Positions 23,398-34,840 of a DNA stretch of 64,000 nucleotides are shown here, one piece after another. Every line of letters starts with the position of its first letter. Positions within the stretch are counted from its first letter, which is position 1. The notes beneath the pieces were generated by a model. It did no database searches. It was given only the letters and a program-made list of their open reading frames with translations, and was not told where the DNA came from. The position numbers were made by a program, and so were the translations under genes. Source of the stretch: Aedes albopictus (lineage: Eukaryota > Arthropoda > Insecta > Diptera > Culicidae); the NCBI RefSeq assembly GCF_035046485.1, contig NC_085137.1, forward strand, positions 41,471,155-41,535,154, read 5' to 3'.

Positions 23398-24320
23398 CAG
23401 GGGATGGCCAAAATGTTTGGGATAGGCAATTTTTTTTTCTCTCACAAAAAAGTTCAACATGTTATAACTATTCATAGAGTTCATCAAAAAATCTCAAACT
23501 TGGACTGTTTGTCAACCTATCATATGTGCATCATTGGTACAAATTTGGGCTCGATTGATTAATATTTCGCAAAGTTAGAACCGTTCGGGTAAAACACTAT
23601 TTTTCAGACAACTCATTTTTGAGCTGTCATATCTCGGAAACCAGTGAACCGAATTGAATTAAATTTTGAACGTACACTAACAATATGTAAATGCTTCACA
23701 AACTATTAAAACATAGGTACTTTTTAAACGTTGAAAAAAATTATCATGGATTGACACTTTTTGGATTTTTCTCGAAAATATGTAATTTTTTTACATCAAT
23801 GTCAATAAATTTTAGTGTTGATATCCAAAGATTTTCCACTTCTGTTCTCAAGTTATCTCTAATCAGGTATATTAGAGCCTATTTAGATTGAAGGAAGAAC
23901 ACATTTAGTAATTTTTGTGAGATATTGTAAATTTGACTTATTTTCCTCTATATGGGTAAAAACTTCAACCCGGTATAACTTAATTGGCCGTGAGAAAATA
24001 TTACATTTTATAAAGTCGTATTGAGTATCAATATATTGTTGATAAACGTTAAAAAAATCATTCAATTCGGTTCACTGGTTTCCGAAATATGACAGCTCAA
24101 AAATGAGTTGTCTAAATAATAGTGTTTTACCCGAACGGTTATAACTTCGCGAAAAATTGATCAATCGAGCCCAAATTTGTACCAATGGTGCACATATAAT
24201 AGGTTGACAAACAGTCAAAATTTGAGATTTTTTGATGCACTCTATGAAAAGTTATTGCATGTTGAATTTTTTTGTGGGGGAAAAAAAGTTGCCTATCCCA
24301 AACATTTTGGCCATCCCCTG
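23398..24320. mobile_element. TA-flanked element with about 265-bp inverted arms
   Basis: The ends CAGGGGATGGCCAAAATG and its complement are bordered by TA at 23396-23397 and 24321-24322, Tc1/mariner-like. The arms (23398-23665 and 24056-24320) remain about 90% alike, including ACCAGTGAACCGAATTGAA and its complement. The 390-bp centre encodes nothing recognisable. It sits within the 12-bp satellite. Confidence 0.85.
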
Positions 24321-26189
24321 TATACCCCAGCAAATCTCCAAATAAATACTCTAAGGGTTTCTCAAATATATTTCCAAAGACATTTCCGGAGATCTTCATT
24401 TCATCTTCATAAAGGTTTCAAAAGAAATTGCAAGAAGAATTCGCACAAAAAAATATTGAAGGAATTCTCAAAGAAATTGTTGGAGGCCTTCATAAAGGAA
24501 TTGTCGCCAAATAATATGCCAAAGAACTTCCTATAGGAATTGGTATACAAATTCTCAAAAGAATTTGTAGAAGTGATTCAAAAAGAAATTGTCAACAAAA
24601 GAAAAGCCAAATAAACGAATTCTCCCTAAGAAATTGTTAGAATTACTGAATTTGCATAGAAATTGTCGAAGGAATTCTCAAAGAAAATTTTAAAATTTAT
24701 TCTCAAAAAAAAAAGTTGAAAGAAATTTCAGATAAACCGTTGCCGTTGGAATTCCCAAGAGAATTACGTGTAAAATTCCCAAAAGGATTTCCTAAAGGAA
24801 CTGTCGAAGAAATTGGAAAAGGACTGGCCTAAGAAATCACGAAGAGAAAATAAATTACTAAAATAAATGACAAATACTTCACTAGAGGAATAAAAATATA
24901 CAAAGGAATTCGGTAAGAAAATGCCGAATTTGTCAATTCAATTTTCATAAGTTTCCAAGAAATCATTAAAAGGATGTGATAAATCAATTCCCAAAAATCC
25001 AAGGATGTACCCCAAACATTTGCCAAATAAATACACTAAAGACTTATCAAATGAAATTTCCGAAGATCATCACTTGATCTGCATCTAAGGAAATTGCAGA
25101 AGAAATTCTCAAAGAAAATTACTGAAGGAATTCCCCAGGGAAATTGCCGGAGCTCTTTATAATGAAATTACGTAATACATTCCAAAGAATATGCCAAAGA
25201 ATTTTTCTTAAACAATTGGTATAGGAATTCTCAAAGAAATTATAGAAGCAACTCCTAAACAAAATGTTAATAAAAGAAAATTCTCTCAAATGAATTACTA
25301 AATAATTTTGCTAAGGAATTGCCATAAAAAATTCTAAAGAAATTTCCAAAGGAATTCTCAAAGAAATTATAGAATTATTGCACAAAATCCTGAAAGATTT
25401 TTCAACTAAACTGTCGTTGGAATTACCCGCAAAATTCCCCAAAGGGTTTCCGGAAGAAAGTTCCAAAGAAACTGTTGAAGAACTTGCAAAGTAATGGCTT
25501 AAAGAATTTTGAAGAGAATTTCCGAAGAAAATATCAAAATAAATAACAAATACTACACTTAAGGAATATTACGAATTGTAGAATCAGTTTTTAAAGAAAT
25601 TGAAATTCAGCCTCTCTCCTAAAGGAATTTTTGGTATCACTAAAGATTTCATAAAGGAATAGTAAGAGAATTTTCAAAGAAAATTTTAGTATTTATTCTC
25701 AAAAAAAATGCTGCACGAATTTCTAACAAAACTGTACTGTCATGGAAATTCCTAAGAGAACTACCTGCAGAATTCAACAAAGAAGATCCTTAAGAAATTT
25801 TCCAAAAAATGGTCGAAGAAATTGTCAAAGGAATGACCTAAGGAGTTCATAAAACGAAGTCTGAAGAAGGAATTTCCGAAAAATTATCAAAATAAATGAA
25901 AAATAAGCCGCTAACGGAATGGTAAAAATACGCAAAAGAATTCCAAAATAAAATTGTCGGATAAATCTTCAAAGGAAATGCCCAAGGAATAATCAATAGA
26001 AATTTCAAAGCAATACACTTAGAAAAAGGAAACTTTCTAAAGCTTAAATATCTTCCGTTACAGTATACCTATTACAAATCTTTTGGTATGAATTAAAAGC
26101 TGAATGTACACTGCAGTTTTTTTCTTACGACGGTAACGGTACCGCGTAAAAAAGTCAAGTCACGATTGACGTGAAAAGAAAAGATTTAA

Positions 26190-26600
26190 GGTTTCAGGGA
26201 CTCCAGGATATTTTAGAGGGGGCTTTTGAGGGCGTTTCTAGAAGTTACGAGCCGTTTTAGGGAATGTCAGGGGGTTCCAGGATGTTTCCGGGGGCTTTTA
26301 GAAGCCTATCAGGGGCGTTTCGATGTGTTACAGGGCGTTTCAAGGAGGACTCAGAGGCGCTTAAGGAGGTTGCTGGAGCTTCTGGGGGTTTCAGGAGGGC
26401 TTTTAGGAGCGCTTCAATGCGTTACAAGGAATTACAGGATGCTTTAGGAACGTTTCAGAGGCGTTTTAGGGTGTTTCAAATGGGTTTTAAGGGGCGTTTC
26501 AATGCATTTCGGGTAACTCGGGTAACTTCCGGAGGAATTCCCAAGGAACTCCCAGAGGAATTCCTGAGGAAGTCCTGCAGATTTTTTCGAAAGGTTCTTT
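26190..26600 (+). repeat. GTTTCAGG-type degenerate satellite, left arm
   Basis: Variants of TTTCAGGGGGTTTTAGGGCG recur every 10-12 bases. Short open frames here (for example 26264-26602) are periodic by-products. Confidence 0.7.
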
Positions 26601-26762
26601 AAGTAATTCCTGAGGAAGCTCCAGCAAAGCCTCTGATGAAATTTCCGTGAAACTACCGGGAAACTCGATTTCACGGAAAGTCCAGAAGTCCTGGAGGCAT
26701 TTCCTAGGAGGTATTCTCGGAGAACTTCGCGATTAATTTTTCCGTGATAAGTAATTTCCGAC

Positions 26763-27960
26763 ACTTCTAAATATAATAAAGATCACTTGTATGTCAGAGA
26801 GTGCACAAATAACACAAAGAGATACTCAAAATACTATGAGATATAATAAAAATAATTGTGAAAGAATTACATCGATAAAGTAAAGAAATACAAGAGTAGA
26901 GCTGGTAAACCTTGAAGGTCCTAATTCCAGAATAGTTTGGATGACCTAGATCACCAAGTGGATGTTGCTAAGTTATCATAATTACACTTTGAGGCTCTAA
27001 GAGTAGCGTAGATTATATCCCGCGAGCATTCGCTACAGTCAAAATATCCTAAGATTTACAGATATTGCAACCCATACTTCGAAATACATTGGGTCCATTT
27101 GTATGCCAGTGGACACCCAAAATGCAGCACATAAAGATACTCGTAATACTATGAGGTGCAAAAGACACAATGGGGGAAGAATCATGCCGATAGAGTGAAG
27201 AGAAACAAGAGTAGAGCCTGTAGACCTTGAAGGTCCTGATTCCAGAATAGTTTGGAAAACTTGGAACATCCCATGAATGTACCAAGAGCATTATAGTTGC
27301 GCACTGACTATATTCCACAAATATATTTTACAATTAAAGCATGGTACAGTGTGGAGATGTCGTAACCCAAACTTCAAAGTGTATTGGAGGCTGTTTGTAT
27401 TTCTCGGAATGTCCAACAACCACAATATCAAGTTGCTCGTAGCATTGCGAAGCTTAATACACATCAACGTGACTAAATTCCTTGAACAGAGTGAATACAA
27501 ATGATGGTGGGTGTTGTAGATCTTAAGAAAATGAATTCCAGAGTTGTACAATAGTTTGGATAAATGGTTTCCCAAACTGTGGGTCGCGACCCCCCAGGGG
27601 AATCGCCTGCCTTCATCCAGGGGGTCGCGAGGGACAGTCGAATATTTTACTATAACAGACAACAAATGAGAGAATTTCTATGGTGGGTCGCGAAAAGTAC
27701 GTTTTCTGGCCGAAGGGGGTCGCACACCAGATCACTAAATTTATGTACCATGATAAATTTATGTACCATGAATTTTCTAGGGGTGCTTTGAGGTTTTTTG
27801 AGTACCGTAGATCATGTTCTGTGATCGTTCATCGTGTATTAAATTTGATTTAAAAAGTTGGATTTGTGACACAAACTTCGGAGTGGAGGCCTTTGAATAC
27901 CTCTTGGATCAAAACTTCAACAGACTATGATGGATAGTAATACATTGCATGTCATTGAGC
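26763..27960 (+). repeat. Tandem array, unit about 310 bp
   Basis: Landmarks ACTTCGAAATACATTGG.. and TTGTATGYCAG return at about 26763, 27076, 27370 and 27872 (spacing 313, 294 and about 500 with the inserted piece). Other shared phrases are CCTTGAAGGTCCTRATTCCAG, at 26911 and 27226, and AATAGTTTGGA. About four diverged units. Confidence 0.65.
27566..27750. mobile_element. hAT-like MITE remnant
   Basis: TGGTTTCCCAAACTGTGGGTC at the left and GGGGGTCGCACACCAGATCACT at the right have the hAT end form with subterminal GGTCGCGACC blocks. It interrupts a unit of the 310-bp array. No clean 8-bp duplication is left. An 18-bp tandem repeat (AAATTTATGTACCATGAT) adjoins the right end. Confidence 0.55.
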
Positions 27961-28139
27961 AGTGAAAACTATTCATGATTAGAAAAACGATGAAATTTGA
28001 GCAAAAACATGTAGAATTTATAAAAAAAAAATACAACAAAGCCACGATTACGTACCATGCATTTCTTAGCACACTATTCCCCTTGACTATGAAAAAGACT
28101 CCAGGATAAAAAGAAAATCGTCCCGGGTGTTTACGGGTT

Positions 28140-28830
28140 AAGAGCATTTCAAGGGGTTTCAGGTCGTTTCAAGGAGCTCAGAACAATTCAGAGAGGTTTC
28201 AAAAAAGTTTCAGAAGGTTTCAAGGAGTTCCAGGATATTTCAGGTGAGCTTTTAGTGGTGTTTCAATGCTTTTCATGGCGTTTCAAGAGGTTTCATGATG
28301 TGTCAGAGGGTTTTAGGGGGTTTTAGGATGTTTCAGGTGGGCTTTTAGTTACAGGATAGTTTCAGAGGCGTTTCAGGGGGTTTCAGGGGCTCCCTGATGT
28401 TTTAGGTGTACTTTTAAGGGCTTTTTAGGCGAAACCTACTGACAACTGTCCAGAACACTCTGAAGTCCCGTCGGACCTCCTGTAACTTACCTGAGACCCT
28501 CCGGAAAACCGCCGATCATCCTAAAACTCCCTCAAATGCCCCAGAAATCCCTCTAAATTCCCTGTCATGAGTCTTTAAGACGTTAAGATCCTCCGAAACC
28601 TCCGGAAATGCCAATGTAACGCCTCTTTAACGTCTCTGAATCCGACCAAAACCACTTAAACACATCTACAACCTCCCTGAAGCATCATATAACTCCTTGA
28701 AACGCCCCTTGAAGCCCTCTTAAACATCTTCAAGTCCTATGAATTGCTTCTCAACCTCTTTAAATTGTCTCTGAAACCTCCCTGAAACGCCTTTTAAGCC
28801 CTTGAAACGCCCATGAAATCTCAAGTATTT
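28140..28830. repeat. GTTTCAGG satellite with strand switch at about 28435
   Basis: 28140-28430 is in the GGTTTCAGG sense. From about 28440 to 28830 the sense flips to CCTGAAACSCCC. The switch divides two head-to-head blocks of similar size. Confidence 0.7.
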
Positions 28831-28930
28831 TTTTTACATCACGGTGACTTGACTTTTTTATGCGTTTTTTTAATAACGTGATTTTTAATGCGGACCGCGC
28901 TATATCTTTCGACCATCGTCAGTTCAGTTT

Positions 28931-28985
28931 TTAAGTCAGATTGATAAAAGTCATGTTTAACATGACTTTTATCAATCTGACTTAA
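28931..28985. repeat. Perfect palindrome, 27-bp arms, 1-base spacer
   Basis: Starts TTAAGTCAGATTGATAAAAG and reads to its exact complement after a single central T. The loop is too short for a microRNA precursor. Alternatives are a foldback remnant or an end-to-end joined pair of element termini. Confidence 0.9.
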
Positions 28986-28989
28986 ATAT

Positions 28990-29250
28990 TTAAAAAACAT
29001 CGAGATTGAATACCTTCTCAACGTACATTTAAAATATAAGATATTAGCAACTGTAAAAATTTCAATTCAATCTGAACGTTAGCCACGATTTTCTTTTTTT
29101 TTTTTTTTTGATAATGCTGACATCCCATTCATCTTTCATTTCCTAATCGGTTAGCCCGAGGAATGCGAAAGCCGTGATAGAGCGAGCAAAAACACGAGGA
29201 GCCAAAGCCGCAATAAAACGCTTATGTAGTTATCGAAACTGTTGAAACTA
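28990..29250. other. AT-rich spacer
   Basis: No feature recognised; a 17-base T run lies near 29100. Confidence 0.35.
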
Positions 29251-29256
29251 ATTTAA

Positions 29257-29343
29257 CCCTTCAAGAATGCTGGACACCCCCATATCGTAGTGTACGTTCA
29301 GCGAGCCTGTCTGGATCATATTGACCCCAACATCCTACTAGGG
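29257..29343. mobile_element. 87-bp TTAA-flanked MITE, piggyBac-like
   Basis: TTAA at 29253-29256 and 29344-29347, with ends CCCTT and AGGG. TTAA duplication and CCC.. termini are the piggyBac signature. The same-size relative at 35135-35221 shares GG.TCATAT..GA.CCC internally. Confidence 0.6.
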
Positions 29344-29687
29344 TTAAACTTAAACAGTGATGGAAAATATCACGAAATTTTTTAACCCAAATGTCTGTTT
29401 TTCCGTAAGTTGAACCATTCACAAATAAAGCTGGTTAGTTACAAAAAAATAATGTTGTCTTCGATTTTTTTTTGCTCGACATTTTCTCATGGAAGAACCC
29501 TTCATAATTGAAATCGATTTCCGTAAAGATGAATGTGAGCAATTGAATTTTGTAGGATGTACTGCTTTCAACCCAGAATAGAAATGGCTAATGGAAATAC
29601 GTTTCAGGTGTACGGTAGCACAACTATTTCCAATAAATTCACCACAATGATAGGAACAATAAGTTTAGGCATTTTCTCTCATCGAAT

Positions 29688-30003
29688 GTGAGACGCAAAT
29701 ACCGATCCAGATCTGCGATCAAACATTACTTCTACGTTTCACTAAAGCCTATCCCAGCAGTTCTGTTCATTTTCATCCTCAAATCCAGCCTTGAGTGTCA
29801 TTTTGACGGCTGCAGTTCGCCACAACCAGCCCAAAACATCGCCTTCATTCGATTCCGAAACAACGCAACCTTTATCAATCACACCACGATACACATCTGG
29901 GACCCAGCCTTGCCTTGCTTGGGATGCTGTGGCTGTGGGATGGTCCAAATTTAGGCCGATACGATTGGTCGACTCTGTCTGTATCTCTATCAACGTGGTT
30001 TAA
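29688..30003. other. Unassigned region with overlapping open frames
   Basis: Moderately GC-rich. A minus frame (29742-29993, 83 codons, including the string ASQARQGWVPDVYRGVIDKG) and two plus frames overlap. Its composition is more protein-like than most of the window, but I recognise no family and see no defensible splice sites. It may be an exon remnant or nothing. Confidence 0.25.
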
Positions 30004-30060
30004 CTTCTGTTAGGAGCCCGAGCAGTACACAATGATAAACGTGTAGGAGATTATGTTGTG

Positions 30061-30156
30061 TGCAGAGTTGGTAAATGTCATAGAAATGTCATTTGATTAT
30101 TTGCCTGAAAATGTAACGACATTTCCGTAACATTTTTCAACCCTGCAGTGTTTATA
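30061..30156. mobile_element. Possible 96-bp MITE
   Basis: GCAGAGTTGGTAAATGTCAT and, at the right, the complement of CAGGGTTGAAAAATGTTACG form imperfect inverted ends of about 30 bp around a short centre. The flanks do not give a clear duplication. Confidence 0.45.
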
Positions 30157-30159
30157 TTC

Positions 30160-30790
30160 TTTTTTTTCCTTAAAATTATAAGTTGTAAATTTTCCTGATA
30201 ATTAAGCTATTAAAATTTCATCATCCCTAATTTGCTGCTACTTGTGAAAGGTTTCATGTGACATCTGTCATGGAAATATTTCGTGTTTATGTGTTGTGTG
30301 TTTAGAAGCAACTTTGAAATGTTTCCTGACAAAACATACGAGACAAAAGTGTCTAGGCATATTCAAGCTCTGATTTATTCGTTCGCAGTTGTCTATAAAA
30401 GTGTCTGTTAAATATACCTAATTGAAATAACAATTTGCAGTTTTCATGTGGTTGGAACAAATGGCGGATGCGTTGAGGACAATTTCTGTAGGGAAGAGAC
30501 AACACGTCCACGTCCTGGCTCTTGACGGTTTTGTCGTTTTGTCGCTTCGTAGATGTGCTATTTCGGGAAAACACTGTAAGTCACCGGAAACAAGCAAACG
30601 GAAACAGAAATCGCATTAACTTTTGTAATTTAGATCAAAATGCGATAGGACACGGGTTTCGATTTTGGTAATTTATTTCGGTTCGCCCGTTCGTTGTCGT
30701 TGGGAAAATGGGAAGATTGGGCCAGTCAAGTCAGATTTGAATTGGAAGGATCAAAGGGAATGGCAAGGATTGTTTGAAAGGTGAAATTCT
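30160..30790. other. Stretch without recognised features
   Basis: AT-rich to mixed sequence; no repeat or gene seen. Confidence 0.35.
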
Positions 30791-30800
30791 AAACCAAATC

Positions 30801-30986
30801 CAATCCAATTCAAATCCAAATCCAATCCAAATCCAATCCAAATCCAATCCAAATCCAATCCAAATCCAATCCAAATCCAATCCAAATCCAATCCAAATCC
30901 AATCCAAATCCAATCCAAATCCAATCCAAATCCAATCCAAATCCAATCCAAATCCAATCCAAATCCAATCCAAATCCAATCCAAAG
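30801..30986 (+). repeat. 11-bp minisatellite (CCAAATCCAAT)n, about 16 copies
   Basis: Nearly uninterrupted tandem copies. It is the same unit as the larger array at 48969-50038 but in the opposite orientation. Frames are open on both strands because the unit contains no stop in any phase. Confidence 0.95.
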
Positions 30987-30999
30987 TTATTTATCAAAA

Positions 31000-31830
31000 G
31001 GTTTATATCAAATATGTTCACGACAGATAGTGCAGCTGAGAAAAACCTATGAATTCTGCGCTGTTATGCGATATTGAACGGTGATCGTAAATATAAATAT
31101 CGTGGAGCACGCCTGCACGTGCAACTGTCCCATTATAATCTACTCCAAAATTATCTTCATTCGCCAAAACGATGCCATATCCATGTCGGAACATGTGCGA
31201 TAATAACGAACAGATTGTCAGCATAAAAATCTATTTATGTGCATAAAATAGTCCTTCACCGATCGCATCAAAAACACCAACGACTAGGGACGACTCCGCC
31301 AGACTTAGGAAAACGTTTTTACTCGTTTATTCTGACATTTCGTGCCGGCTGACAGGATTCCCATGTATACTTTGTAGTAGTAGGTACAACTTGCATGATA
31401 TCTTCAGCACTGGCTGATGGCCTTGTACCTTTATCAACGAGTTCCATCTTGGAAGACGTTTTGTCGCATTCGTGACACAGTTTCCCCTAACCCTATTTTC
31501 GCACCACCCACCCATGCCATGTCCTTTTCAACTCTCCGACATTCGTGGTGAGGTAGGTATGTGGCGTACCTCTGAAACGAGACCGGTCAATACCGTAGCT
31601 CGATATGGGGCCAAAACGGACCAGCTGCTGATTGGTTGATTTTATGCTAATAGAAAAAAGCACAGAACTGAAACCACCACCCGATCGCACCCGAGCGCGT
31701 GTTGGCAGTGTTGTCAAAATCAATTGAAAATACTGATATGCAGGTTTGGCGTCAGCTGTTCAGACGCCGTGCATTTTGTTTCGTTCGCATGTTTGTTTTC
31801 TTTTTATTTGTTTCATTCGAGTCGGTTTGC
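31000..31830. other. Non-coding stretch upstream of the THAP-like exon
   Basis: No repeats were recognised. The part from about 31480 is GC-richer and single-copy-looking. It may contain the promoter of the THAP-like gene; a TCATTCGAGTCGG initiator-like string lies at 31811-31825, but no TATA box is convincing. Confidence 0.3.
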
Positions 31831-31835
31831 GTCGA

Positions 31836-31979
31836 ATGCAAATTATCATGAATATCATGAAGTGCAAGGCGTTTGGCTGTTTTCACAGCAGTACAAAACA
31901 TCAAGAGCTTAAGTTTTACAGATTTTCGAAATATTCTCTCGTCCTTTCTCAGTGGGCGCGTTTTTGTGTGAGCCACGAG
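31836..31979 (+). CDS. Candidate first exon, THAP zinc-finger protein (N-terminal half)
   Basis: From the first in-frame ATG (31836; others at 31848 and 31857) the exon encodes 48 residues. Residues 10-15 (CKAFGC) give the C-x4-C pair that opens a THAP finger. LKFYRFSK and the following SQWARF correspond to the conserved FxRFPK and W region, with Ser replacing the usual Pro. The THAP finger needs a later C-x2-H pair, which is absent. The frame runs into CACGAG|GTGAGC, a good splice donor at 31980-31981, and the second half would lie on a downstream exon I cannot find here. THAP proteins bind DNA and are found as host transcription factors and P-element transposases. The third ATG (31857) is the most THAP-like start. 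Confidence 0.5.
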
Positions 31980-33470
31980 GTGAGCTTCTGCCGTTGGTAA
32001 TATAGCGAAATGATCGACTATGCAGCGTAAGATGAATTTTATTGAATGAAAAGCCGTGTGATATTGTGAGTCGTAGTAAATTTGCATTGCATAATATTAA
32101 AGGAGGTGAATAATTTGTATTGTCTTTGAATATGCCGAATAATTTCAGATTTTCAATTTAAGCTATTTTCACAAAAAATAATAAATCATGATTGAGTTTG
32201 AAGCACTAACAAACCTGCATCTTGTCACTTCAATTTGAAGAGGAGTGAATCGATCATATTACTTTCGCCCTTAGGCAGCATTTATTTATTACGTGACGCT
32301 AAGACGACAGTTTTTGACCCCCCTCCCCCTAGAGCTTTACGTAATTTAGAATCTAGAAATCTTGCTAGAAATCTTTATTAAAAAATAAAACATAGCGAGG
32401 TCGTAAATTGAATTGAAACATAGCTTTATATTTCAGTTTACGGAATCTGTTTTCAATCGCATTGCATTCTGCATTCAATCGCATCCTCTGCCACCCCAAA
32501 AACGTGACGACATTCATGGGATCTCCGTATTTATGTACTATCTGTCCTATCTCTCACTTTGCCTAAAAATTATAAAATGATATTTAACGTACAAAATGTG
32601 AAACAAAATTTTTGGCAACACTGGCCCGAGCGACGAACGAAGCGAAATGAAAATAAACAGCAAACATATTGGAAGAGAAGAAGAATAATAAGAAGCCAGT
32701 TGTCCGGTCTCGTCTCAGGCGTACCTTTGTAACCTCGTTCCAGACACGTCTCAAGTGTAGCTCGATATTGTCCGACCCAATCCACCCAAGTACCACATCG
32801 ACGACCGACTGGTGTTGGAAAAAAGGCGAAGGAGTTCAAAGCAATGAATACCGAAGATAAAAACAACACATCTCCTTTAACCCGGTCGATGATGTGGTGG
32901 GGAAGCGTCCCGGCCTCGTCGGTGTGGGTGTCTGTGCCCGCCCGTGCCAGGCACTAGCACAAGTATGGGCAGTGAAAAAAACACCGCATCTAAGAGTGTG
33001 TCTAGCAGGCAGCAACATTTCTTTATCCTGGCTTGGCCTAGCGCCGCGTTTCAAACTGCTCTTGGGTTCTTCAGCTATAAGAGGGGTACTGATGTAGTTA
33101 TCGTGGAAAAGGCGCGTGATCGTGAGAGGCATCCATTATTCCGCCAAGGCGTCAGGTTCGACTGGCAGTGACGTAACAGGGAATTTTCGAATACATGAAA
33201 TTTTCGAAAATTCATGGTGAGAAACTTGAACCTGATGAATCAGTTGAATAAAAACTATTGATTGCATGTATTTCTATCGTTGGATTGATATTAACACTCC
33301 ATTCACCATGAGTTTTGAAAACAACTTCTACGCCAAAAAATGCTTGAAAAAATGTGTTGCAAGTAAGAAAAAAAATAACAAAATTGATTAAGGAAGATGC
33401 GAATCAATAGTTGTTTTATTGCTTATCAATCATGTCCATAATTTTACAAAAATGGAGTTGCCTAATTTTT
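31980..33470. other. Stretch without a resolved gene
   Basis: If the exon at 31836 is real this is intron. 32285-32350 holds a GTGACGCTAAGACG..CCCCCTCCCCC..TTTACGTAAT block that looks like a remnant inverted-repeat element. 32690-33170 is GC-rich with overlapping frames on both strands, none of which I recognise. Confidence 0.3.
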
Positions 33471-33477
33471 CAGGTAG

Positions 33478-33960
33478 GGGGATTAGGGGCATAATGGACA
33501 CCCTAAGCAAATTAGTACTTTAGGCCTGTATAACAGTGTAAAACTTGACATATTATCAATTGACTTACAACTTTAACTTGTTTCCTACGTCTTTCAATCA
33601 TTTATAGCAGGTAGAATGTCTTTTTTTGTGAAGAAATAATGAATTGTAAACAGAGTGTTTTTAGGGCTGGCAGTAAAGGTACGGGGTGAAAAGGACACCC
33701 ATCGGGGCATAATGGACACCCCTGCATATTTTATGCTAATTCTTTGGTTACATCGACCAGTTAAGTAATTCGCCTGCGGAGATCAATACCACACATATAA
33801 TACTTCATCTTAGACGAGTTTACTTAACATCAAAGTTAATTTAATAAACTTTAGGCTCAAATAAGCGGATTGATTTTTTCCAAACTCTCTAAAACGCCTA
33901 ACAGTATGCAATGTTCGTACGTCCATTCGTAATTGCCAGTGTTCATTTCGCCCCGAATCG
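33478..33960. mobile_element. Possible element with repeated GGGGCATAATGGACACC motif
   Basis: GGGGCATAATGGACACCC occurs at 33488 and 33704, a related GGGGTGAAAAGGACACCC at 33682, and the complement form GTGTTCATTTCGCCCC at 33942. The layout (two inward motifs at the left, a complement at the right) is like the better-defined element at 6907-8234. Boundaries are unclear. Confidence 0.4.
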
Positions 33961-34210
33961 ACTACAACATTAAAATTGCTATTTTAGATAAATTCTGATC
34001 AAAAATTAAATAATTCATCCATTGCTAAATCTTCGTATACATGTAGATAAAGTAACAATTCACTTGTTTTTATGCTGGACACACTCCAAAACTCGTATTA
34101 CCTTATTTGATGCAGCTTCGAAATTATAAGAATTTCACCATATGAAAAACATATTTCAATTTCAATAATATTTAAGTTATTTTGGACGAATATAAACGCT
34201 ACTCTTGAAA

Positions 34211-34840
34211 AATCCGTAATAATTAGCGAAATAGCCGTAACCAACAAAATGTACACAATTTGAGTAATTGCAGGAGTGAAAAGAAGCTAGATTTGTCTTC
34301 TAAATGCTCACAAAGTTTCCTTGATATCACTTTTCTAACTATTGAAAATCACTGATTGAGTGAAAGGCGTAATCCCATTCTATTCCAAACGAACAAAAAC
34401 AAGAATTACGCCTTCTACTCCTTTGTTTTGTTTGGTGTTTTGTTTACGAAAGTGAAAGGCGAAACTGAAATCAACACGTAAACACGGCGAAAGCAAATGG
34501 CGAAATTCTGTCAAAATCATAAACAAGGCGAATAGTAAAAGGCGATTCTGAAAATAATATCGATTCGAGGCGCATAGTATTGGGCGAAATTAGCATTCTC
34601 AGGTATCAATTCAGGCGTAATTAAATAAATGCAATTTTTAGTGCAAAAAATATCAAATTCGTGCAGTGTTCTTAGAAAAACAAGAAACTATGTCAGAACT
34701 ATATCAATTATTCTTATTTAAGTTGAATTATTCTGTATTACTTCTAAATAGGAATTAAAATTTGATCAGCAAAATTCGGTTGTTGTTTTCGCATTGTTAT
34801 TGCTTTGTTAGTTACGCCCTATTCGCGAATTACTCCCGAA
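34211..34840 (-). mobile_element. MITE with about 28-bp inverted ends, copy 2
   Basis: Inverted relative to 372-990. Ends AATTAGCGAAATAGCCGTAA (34221) and the complement of AATTCGCGAATAGGGCGTAA (34808-34832). Whole-length similarity to copy 1 includes the GGCGAAACTGAAATCA-type and GTTGTTGTTTTCGCA-type strings. No coding capacity. Confidence 0.75.

Larger units (their letters stand above)
22400..25995 (-). repeat. Degenerate 12-bp satellite in purine-rich orientation, with longer-range copies
   Basis: Words such as CAAAGAAATT, GCCAAAGGAATT and CTCAAAGAAATT recur every 11-13 bases, the opposite strand sense to 4040-9860. Longer units return: ATAAACCGYTGC.GTTGGAATTCCC at about 22840 and 24735, with weaker versions near 25412 and 25726; GGAAAAGGACTGGCCTAAG at 22923 and 24814. 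The array is interrupted by a SINE piece (23055-23175) and a 0.9-kb element (23398-24320). Confidence 0.75.
26140..28870. mobile_element. Large foldback element with satellite arms
   Basis: An inverted repeat of about 33 bp (CGCGTAAAAAAGTCAAGTCA near 26143; complement near 28846) bounds the region. Just inside it, the left side is satellite of the form GGGTTTCAGGGGCGTTTTAGG (26190-26530), and the right side the complement, CCTGAAACGCCC (28440-28830). This resembles Drosophila FB elements, whose long inverted arms are made of short tandem repeats. The centre carries other repeats (310-bp array and a hAT-like piece). Confidence 0.6.

Noticed and set aside
31490..32790. Short inverted match GCGTACCTCTGAAACGAGACC / GGTCTCGTCTCAGGCGTACC
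   Set aside because: About 20 bp with mismatches and no extension; may be chance or a minor repeat, so not called an element.
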